Assembly: GCA_015654595.1 (NCBI GenBank)
Contig: JAATGQ010000102.1
Coordinates: 1-47,371, forward strand
From: Chitinophagales bacterium
GTDB taxonomy: Bacteria > Bacteroidota > Bacteroidia > Chitinophagales > Chitinophagaceae
Direction of reading: 5' to 3'
Length of the DNA: 47,371 bases
Shown: piece after piece, positions 42,523 to 47,371 of the stretch
How positions within the stretch are numbered: position 1 is the stretch's first letter
How the letters are laid out: every line of letters begins with the position of its first letter
The notes under the pieces: generated by a model
What the model was told of the DNA's origin: nothing
What the model saw: only the letters and a program-made list of their open reading frames with translations
Database searches by the model: none
Made by a program: the position numbers and the translations under genes

Positions 42523-43461
42523 TCAGAACCACTTCTTTTTCATGAAATACCAGCTGATGACGATGGATATACCAACGGACAGCAGGATGGGAATATAAAA
42601 AGCGTAATGCGAATCGGAGTAGGGGATGGGCACGTTCATCCCGTAGATGCCCGTAACAAGCGCGGGCAGGGAAAGAATGATCGTGATGGAGGTCAGCCGC
42701 TTCAATACATTGTTCATGTTGTTATTGATGATGCTGGCAAACGCGTCAAGGGTGCTGCTCAATATATTGGTGTAGATATTGGCCATTTCAAGGGCTTGGG
42801 ACATATCTACGGCGAGGTCATCCAGAAACTCTTTTTCTTCATCGTTCAGAGCCAGGAAGTTGGTACGCGCCAGCTTTAGCAGCAGCATTTCATTAGACCG
42901 CAGCGCGGTGACAAAATACACCATGCTTTTTTGGATCTTCATTAGCTCGAGCAGCTCTTCGTTGCGGTTGGAAGCGTATAGCTTTTGCTCCATCAGGTTG
43001 CGCCGCTGGTTGATCTCTTTGAGGAATTCCAGGTAGGCCTGGGTGATCTTTTCAAAGATCTTCAGCACCATCATATTCTTTTTGTCGGGATGGCGGTTCT
43101 GAAAGGTGTTCAGGAATTTTTTGATGGCCCCGTTCTCAAAGGAATTGACGGTAACGATCTGGTTATGGGTGAGGATGATACAGATCGGAATGGTGATATA
43201 ATACGCGTCGCTTTCATTGAAGGAGTTGTTTTCAGTCGGCGTCTTGATGACGATCAGCTTTACGTTGTCTTCTTCTTCGAAGCGGGCTCTCTCGTCGATA
43301 TCGAGGGAGTCGGTAAGAAAGTCTAACGGGATGTCCAGTGTATCAGACAGGTTGGTAAACTCCTGCTGTTTCAGGGGCGGCAATACATTTACCCAAGTGC
43401 CATTTTCCGGGGTATCAACTTCGACGGTCTGATGATTAACGTTTTTGAAAAACTGGATCAT
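42523..43461 (-). CDS. corA: CorA-family Mg2+/Co2+ transporter
   Basis: Pentameric divalent-cation channel of the inner membrane, 312 residues. The large N-terminal cytosolic domain (about 1-245) has the long coiled helix (NQRRNLMEQKLYASNRNEEL). Two C-terminal membrane helices flank the selectivity motif GMNVPIP (274-280): ITIILSLPALVTGIYG before it and FYIPILLSVGISIVISWYFM after it. The C-terminal KKKWF tail is the basic ring expected after TM2. It is followed without a gap by the Nudix gene. Confidence 0.94.
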   Translation of the reverse strand: MIQFFKNVNHQTVEVDTPENGTWVNVLPPLKQQEFTNLSDTLDIPLDFLTDSLDIDERARFEEEDNVKLIVIKTPTENNSFNESDAYYITIPICIILTHNQIVTVNSFENGAIKKFLNTFQNRHPDKKNMMVLKIFEKITQAYLEFLKEINQRRNLMEQKLYASNRNEELLELMKIQKSMVYFVTALRSNEMLLLKLARTNFLALNDEEKEFLDDLAVDMSQALEMANIYTNILSSTLDAFASIINNNMNNVLKRLTSITIILSLPALVTGIYGMNVPIPYSDSHYAFYIPILLSVGISIVISWYFMKKKWF

Positions 43462-43521
43462 GGGTTAATTTGGAAATGGCTTTGACGACGGCGCAGCAGT
43501 TACTGGCAGCGGCAATACCGA

Positions 43522-44307
43522 TTAATTGTCGATGGTCCCTTCGAATACCCTAACGGCGGGGCCGCAAAGCCAGATATTCTCATAAGAGTCTTCGGGTGTT
43601 CTGTCGAAACGAACGGTAAGCTTACCGCCTTTGGTAATGACTTTTACATAGTTATAGCCTACTTCGTTGTGGTAGGCTGCCAGCGCGCTGGCGGTGACGC
43701 CGGTTCCGCAGGAGAGCGTTTCGTCTTCGACGCCTCTTTCATACGTGCGGACGATGATCTCGTCCGGGCGCCTCTGCTCGACGAAATTGACATTGATGCC
43801 TTCTTTGGCAAAATCGCTGTTGTAGCGGATATCATGTCCTTTTTGATAAACGTCTATATCCATCACATCCGATACCATCTTGACATAATGCGGAGATCCC
43901 GTATCGAGAGTGACGTCGCCATGGTAGTCATTGATGGACTTTACGTCTTTCATCTTGAGGCTGACAGTGCCGTCGACATCGATCTCCGCCAGGTGGGGGC
44001 CGTCTACAGCCAGAAAATTGTATTCCGGTTTCCGGATGCCGAGGTCATAAGCAAACTTGACCAGGCAGCGGCCGCCATTTCCGCACATCGTGCTTTCGCG
44101 GCCATCGGAATTATAATATTTCATTTCGAAGTCGTAGGCCGGGTTGGGGTTGAGCAGCATCAGGCCATCTGCGCCGATGCCAAAACGCCGGTCGCAAAGG
44201 AACTTTATTCTTTCTATCGTCAGTGCAGTATAGCTCCAGTTGCGATTGTCCAGGATGATGAAGTCGTTGCCGGTCCCCTGATACTTAAAAAACGTCATCT
44301 TACTCAT
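43522..44307 (-). CDS. dapF: Diaminopimelate epimerase
   Basis: Converts LL- to meso-diaminopimelate for lysine and peptidoglycan synthesis. The 261-residue product has both catalytic cysteines: Cys75 in SDGRESTMCGNGGRCL and Cys200 in EDETLSCGTGVTASALAAY. The start MSKMTFFKYQGTGNDFIILD is typical. The -7 box TATTTTTG (44316-44323) is only 8 bases upstream, so the mRNA may be nearly leaderless. It stands alone. Confidence 0.96.
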   Translation of the reverse strand: MSKMTFFKYQGTGNDFIILDNRNWSYTALTIERIKFLCDRRFGIGADGLMLLNPNPAYDFEMKYYNSDGRESTMCGNGGRCLVKFAYDLGIRKPEYNFLAVDGPHLAEIDVDGTVSLKMKDVKSINDYHGDVTLDTGSPHYVKMVSDVMDIDVYQKGHDIRYNSDFAKEGINVNFVEQRRPDEIIVRTYERGVEDETLSCGTGVTASALAAYHNEVGYNYVKVITKGGKLTVRFDRTPEDSYENIWLCGPAVRVFEGTIDN

Positions 44308-44315
44308 ATAGAACT

Positions 44316-44323
44316 CAAAAATA
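44316..44323 (-). promoter_or_regulatory. -7 promoter box for dapF
   Basis: TATTTTTG on the minus strand matches TAnnTTTG. The expected transcription start (about 44309) is 2 bases before the ATG. Confidence 0.5.
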
Positions 44324-44458
44324 GCGTTAAATCATGAACCTGCCTAGCGGGTGGATGACAGTTCAGCCACCCCGCGGCTGATGGAGGCTCCAACGCGCGA
44401 TCGACGGGGGCTCCTACGCACGGCCGGAATATGACCCATGTTTGACCGGACTTCCAAT

Positions 44459-44644
44459 ACGAGGTCGACGAGAATCGCCGATCACCGCTTGACGGCATTC
44501 CTACCCACGCTAGACGCGAATCGCCCACCACCGCTAGACGCGAATCGCGACCACCGCTTGACGGGAATCGCCGGCCTCCGCTTGACGGCATTCCTACCCA
44601 CGCTAGATGCGAATCGCCGGCCTCTGCCTGACAGGATGCCTACC
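44459..44644. repeat. 24-bp tandem repeat array (about 7-8 units)
   Basis: Imperfect 23-25-base units alternate between two subtypes: CGCTTGACGGCATTCCTACC and CGCTAGACGCGAATCGCC. A four-unit block appears twice, suggesting higher-order duplication. The array lies in the 390-base gap between dapF and the nucleoside phosphorylase gene; no gene is supported in the gap. Confidence 0.88.
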
Positions 44645-44697
44645 CGTGGCTGACGGATTTCTGCTGGGCTGCTGCCAGGAGTCAAAACCCTGCTCGT

Positions 44698-45606
44698 TCA
44701 TCCGTTGTGCCGCTGACCTGGCTCGTTGACCTGGATTCCCCCGATGATCCGGAGCGTTTCTTCGACGAGATTTTTGACTACCACATTCCCATCCTTGGAA
44801 AACTCCTTCTTAACCCGGTTGGCAACGATCGCCGAGAGGCTGAGGCAGGAGTGGCCAAGCATGCGCCCCAGCCCATAAATACATGCTGTCTCCATTTCAA
44901 AATTGGTGATGCGGTGCGGGCCATATCCCCAGCCCGTAAGGCGGTCGATCAGATCGGGTTGGCTTAGTCCCAGGCGCAGCATTCTGCCTTGCGGCCCATA
45001 AAAGCCGGGACAGGTGACGGTGACGCCCTGGTGAAAGCCGGTGGCAAAATGGCGGAGAAGGGAGCCGCTTGCCGCGCTGATATAAGGTTGAGCCAGTCTG
45101 TGGTGCAGCTGTGTATGGGTGGTAAAGGACTGGAGTAATTGTTTTTCTTCGTCGTTCTCCTCGTGGCGGTAGAAATTAAGCAGGTTGTCGATGCCTAGCC
45201 CATGCGTTGAAGCAACCCAGCTATCTACGGGTATATCTTTCTGTAAGGAGCCCGAAGTGCCGACCCGGATGATCGTCAGCTGTGTCAACTCCGGTTTTAT
45301 CGTACGGGTGGTGAAGTCGATATTGGCGAGGGCGTCGAGTTCGTTGAGGACGATATCTATATTATCGGTGCCGATTCCCGTGGAGACGACAGTTATCCGC
45401 TTATTGCCGATGCGGCCGGTATGCGACACAAATTCCCGATGCTGGGAGCGGTGCTCGATCGCGTCGAAATAGCCCGATACCAGGCTGACCCGATCGGGAT
45501 CGCCAACAGTGATAATCGTGCGGGCCAGCTCTTCAGGACGAAGGTCCAGGTGATAGATGGCCCCCCTGCTATTGATAATAAGCTCACTTTCAGCGATAAT
45601 TTGCAT
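44698..45606 (-). CDS. Nucleoside phosphorylase (uridine phosphorylase-like)
   Basis: A PNP/UDP-phosphorylase family enzyme, 302 residues, splitting nucleosides with phosphate for salvage. Motifs: ARTIITVGDPDRVSLVSGYF (phosphate site), ITVVSTGIGTDNIDIVLNEL, IRVGTSGSLQKDIPVDSWVA and NFEMETACIYGLGRMLGHSC (ribose and base site with Glu-Met-Glu). The length, longer than the 250-residue Udp of E. coli, fits the Bacteroidota uridine-phosphorylase-like branch. Base preference cannot be fixed. A TAATTTTG -7 box lies at 45636-45643. Confidence 0.9.
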   Translation of the reverse strand: MQIIAESELIINSRGAIYHLDLRPEELARTIITVGDPDRVSLVSGYFDAIEHRSQHREFVSHTGRIGNKRITVVSTGIGTDNIDIVLNELDALANIDFTTRTIKPELTQLTIIRVGTSGSLQKDIPVDSWVASTHGLGIDNLLNFYRHEENDEEKQLLQSFTTHTQLHHRLAQPYISAASGSLLRHFATGFHQGVTVTCPGFYGPQGRMLRLGLSQPDLIDRLTGWGYGPHRITNFEMETACIYGLGRMLGHSCLSLSAIVANRVKKEFSKDGNVVVKNLVEETLRIIGGIQVNEPGQRHNG

Positions 45607-45635
45607 AATTTTTCCTCGTTTTTTTTCTTCTTCAT

Positions 45636-45654
45636 CAAAATTATCTTAATTTTG
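45636..45654. promoter_or_regulatory. Overlapping divergent -7 boxes
   Basis: TAATTTTG occurs on the minus strand (45636-45643), facing the phosphorylase gene, and on the plus strand (45647-45654), facing the tRNA. Both match TAnnTTTG, and they are only 3 bases apart. The -33 elements are unclear. Confidence 0.45.
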
Positions 45655-45738
45655 CACCTGCCCAAAAAAATAAGGACTGTTTCAACACCTTGTTTTGCCA
45701 GATGGGCGCTTTTCACTAGCTTGACAAGAAATACATAA

Positions 45739-45809
45739 GGTTCTGTGGCCGAGTGGCTAGGCTGAGCTCTGCAAAAGCTCCTACAGCGGTTCGAATCCGC
45801 TCGGAACCT
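45739..45809 (+). tRNA. tRNA-Cys (anticodon GCA)
   Basis: A full cloverleaf: acceptor GGTTCTG / CGGAACC with one U-G pair; D arm GCC..GGC; anticodon stem GAGCT / AGCTC with loop CTGCAAA (U33, anticodon GCA); 4-base variable loop; T arm AGCGG-TTCGAAT-CCGCT; discriminator U73. All cysteine identity elements (U73, GCA) are present. CCA is not encoded. A terminator follows at 45829. Confidence 0.96.
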
Positions 45810-45828
45810 CAAAATGTGCCACCTTGTT

Positions 45829-45854
45829 AAAAGACCGCCGATTGGCGGTCTTTT
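45829..45854 (+). terminator. Terminator of tRNA-Cys
   Basis: An 11-bp stem AAAAGACCGCC / GGCGGTCTTTT with a 4-base loop, ending in T and followed by AATTTTA. It lies 20 bases after the tRNA. It could also act for the convergent hydrolase gene. Confidence 0.85.
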
Positions 45855-45937
45855 AATTTTATAGAACTCTTGCTCGTGAGCATTGGCTATTGGGTCAGGT
45901 TTAATCTGCGGTTCGAAGTACGTCGGGGATGGTTGTG

Positions 45938-46813
45938 TTACTTTAAAAAGCCATTGAGGTAGCCTGATATGATGTTTGTCTGCGCCATCAGGCTGACATG
46001 GCTCTGCGCAGGAACAACTGCCAATTGTGATATTGGCATCGGTGACAAATCAGCAGAAACACCGCCTCCTAATAACTGATACGTTTTCATTAACTCGATT
46101 TTATCCAGGCCATCATTGTCGCCCGAGATGAGTAAAACCGGTGCAGTAATTTTCGCGATATTGGAATCACCCATATCGAATGGTGTCCTTGCGAAAGCAA
46201 GCATTTGTTCAAGGAACATGGTCCATTTTGTTTTGTCGGGCGCTACAGCATCGTATGCCGCGTGCATAGGAGTATTGGCCAGGTATTCAGGTTTCATACT
46301 TTTAAACGCAGCAACTATTTGGGGGAGCCAGCCACTACTTCTATAAGTAGAAGAGATGATCACCAGTTTTCTTACCCGTTTAGGGCTTTGTATGGCCAGC
46401 TGGTAAGCCACCTCACCACCAAAACTATAACCTGCAATATCCGCACTGTCGATTTTTAAATGATCCATAACTCCCACTACATCATTCGCCAGGGTAGCAA
46501 AGTTTAATTTTCTATCTGAGTAAGGTGTGTGCCCGTGTCCTTGCATTTCAATGGCGATTACCTGCCTGGTTTTTGAAAGCTCGGGTATCAATTGGCCCCA
46601 GTTTTCCTCGATGGTCATAAAGGCGCCATGCAATAAAACCAGCGGCTTACCCTCGCCATAAACTTCATAATAAACTTTTAGGCCATTTACGGGCACGTAA
46701 CCGCTGCCGGCAGGATTATGCTGTTGCCCTTTAGACTTAAATACTCCAAAGAAGAGGAGAGTAATCATCCATACTGCTTTGGTAAACTTATATCCTTTAA
46801 ATGCTGTTTTCAC
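45938..46813 (-). CDS. Secreted alpha/beta hydrolase
   Basis: An alpha/beta-hydrolase of 291 residues with a signal-like N-terminus (FTKAVWMITLLFFGVFKSKG). The oxyanion motif is LVLLHGAFMTIEENW, the nucleophile Ser130 lies in IAGYSFGGEVAYQLA, the acid is in LLISGDNDGLDK and His in VVPAQSHVSLM. The substrate is unknown. The start is GTG at 46813; ATG 46768 is an alternative but would cut into the signal peptide. The gene is visibly richer in A and T than its neighbours, a possible sign of recent transfer. Confidence 0.85.
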   Translation of the reverse strand: MKTAFKGYKFTKAVWMITLLFFGVFKSKGQQHNPAGSGYVPVNGLKVYYEVYGEGKPLVLLHGAFMTIEENWGQLIPELSKTRQVIAIEMQGHGHTPYSDRKLNFATLANDVVGVMDHLKIDSADIAGYSFGGEVAYQLAIQSPKRVRKLVIISSTYRSSGWLPQIVAAFKSMKPEYLANTPMHAAYDAVAPDKTKWTMFLEQMLAFARTPFDMGDSNIAKITAPVLLISGDNDGLDKIELMKTYQLLGGGVSADLSPMPISQLAVVPAQSHVSLMAQTNIISGYLNGFLK

Positions 46814-47234
46814 AATAAGTCATTTAGTGAGTTTGAATTAATTTGACGATACAAAAATCGGACGCATCTCTGAATTCTATGCTGTATAAAAACGACAGGT
46901 TTAGGGGTGAATTCCGCCAAAAGCCGATTATTTACAATAAAAGTTAACTATCTCGCAACTTGTCTTCACCCCCCAAATCGGCGGATCATCGTAGCGAAGC
47001 GGAGATGATCCGCTCGTTTCCTGAACCGGAAAAAAAATATCCATACAAGTACATAAAGAATTAAAAAAATGTCTTTAACGCTAGATTCTTTTTTTGCTGC
47101 TGTTTTGTTGTCGTATTTTTACGACGTCCTTCGCATCACTACCTATCTTATCTCACCGAATACTTCTTAGTTGACGACGCGCGTCCATGAACTGATCCAT
47201 TTGTCTTTGTTGTCATTTTAAAAATTTTAAACCA
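46814..47234. other. AT-rich intergenic region with hairpin
   Basis: About 420 bases without a supported gene. A 10-bp inverted repeat GCGGATCATC / GATGATCCGC (46981-46990, 47004-47013) has a 13-base loop and no T-run. A second small palindrome, GTCGTATTTTTACGAC, lies near 47109-47124, possibly an operator for the gene at 47235. Confidence 0.5.
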
Positions 47235-47371
47235 ATGAGACATTATAAGGATGTTCTTTGGAAGGGTGTATTGCCATGGGTTTTTGATGACCTGTTGCGG
47301 TTCGTCTTTCCCGACGCTGATGAGGTCTTTGACTTTGATAAAAAGTATGTATTCCTGGATAAGGAATTGGA
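47235..47371 (+). CDS. Rpn-family nuclease-like protein (5' part only)
   Basis: Only 45 codons are seen before the window ends: MRHYKDVLWKGVLPWVFDDL, then LRFVFPDADEVFDFDKKYVF. This resembles the N-terminus of the Rpn / PD-(D/E)XK putative transposase family common in Chitinophagaceae (KD-LWK, FDDLLRFVFPDA pattern). The catalytic part is outside the window, so the call is tentative. Rpn proteins are DNA endonucleases linked to recombination; some members are just genomic repeats. The ATG is in a typical AT-rich context. Confidence 0.55.
   Translation, partial: MRHYKDVLWKGVLPWVFDDLLRFVFPDADEVFDFDKKYVFLDKEL

Noticed and set aside
44304..44685. Short minus-strand frames with RFASSVGRNAVK-like repeats
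   Set aside because: By-products of the 24-bp array, which has 23-25-base units and therefore no kept frame.

Overview
The window looks like chromosomal DNA of a Bacteroidota bacterium, most likely Chitinophagaceae or a close relative. Three things suggest this: (i) many genes are preceded by the Bacteroidota -7 box TAnnTTTG rather than a sigma-70 -10 box; (ii) Shine-Dalgarno sequences are weak or absent; (iii) the gene families are typical of the group (PorT/OmpA-like beta-barrel, TPR histidine kinase, M61 peptidase, YtxH protein, CbpA/CbpM, FtsX-type permease, haem-binding/cytochrome P460 fusion). Base composition is moderately GC-rich. The genus cannot be told from the sequence alone.

Layout: 1-4.3 kb holds pyrimidine genes: a partial pyrE, a Nudix hydrolase, the operon pyrR-pyrB-coaD-thioesterase, and an outer-membrane barrel. 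4.4-7.2 kb has pruA and a frameshift-regulated prfB. 7.4-10.6 kb has a methyltransferase and an FtsX-type permease. 10.6-11.8 kb is repeat-rich and carries a YtxH protein. 11.8-14.5 kb has threonine aldolase and pgi. 14.6-17.6 kb has a secreted Pro/Ala-rich protein, a diverged tRNA-Cys, a lipoprotein, DoxX and another repeat array. 17.6-21.9 kb has an M61 peptidase, an ECF sigma factor with a putative anti-sigma protein, an NlpC/P60 peptidase and pyrophosphatase. 22-23.4 kb has a CLC-F fluoride antiporter under a fluoride riboswitch. 23.4-29 kb has a lipoprotein, phoH, a TPR histidine kinase and an amine oxidase. 29-31.4 kb is a cbpA-cbpM-TerB-like-DUF2383 cluster. 31.4-38.9 kb has a second histidine kinase, a 2-hydroxyacid dehydrogenase, a haem protein, and LysR plus a YeiH transporter. 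38.9-47.4 kb has ahcY/lrp, a GNAT enzyme, Nudix, corA, dapF, a nucleoside phosphorylase, a canonical tRNA-Cys, an AT-rich alpha/beta hydrolase and the start of an Rpn-like protein.

Most genes are core metabolism. The unusual material lies between genes. At least seven gene boundaries carry short tandem-repeat arrays, with unit lengths of about 24, 32, 36, 38, 59, 70 and 115 bp. Each has its own unit sequence, so they are local minisatellites rather than copies of one dispersed element. One further array of 24-bp units lies in frame inside the YeiH-type transporter gene. The 70-bp array consists of paired hairpins, one of them terminator-like.

Other points that stand out: the riboswitch has a perfect 9-bp helix that would mask the start region of the CLC-F gene; the window contains two tRNA-Cys(GCA) genes, one with C33 and G73; and an 18-bp-arm palindrome abuts the pyrR promoter. 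I see no prophage, CRISPR, transposase or defence island. The closest candidate to a new system is the array-forming behaviour itself.
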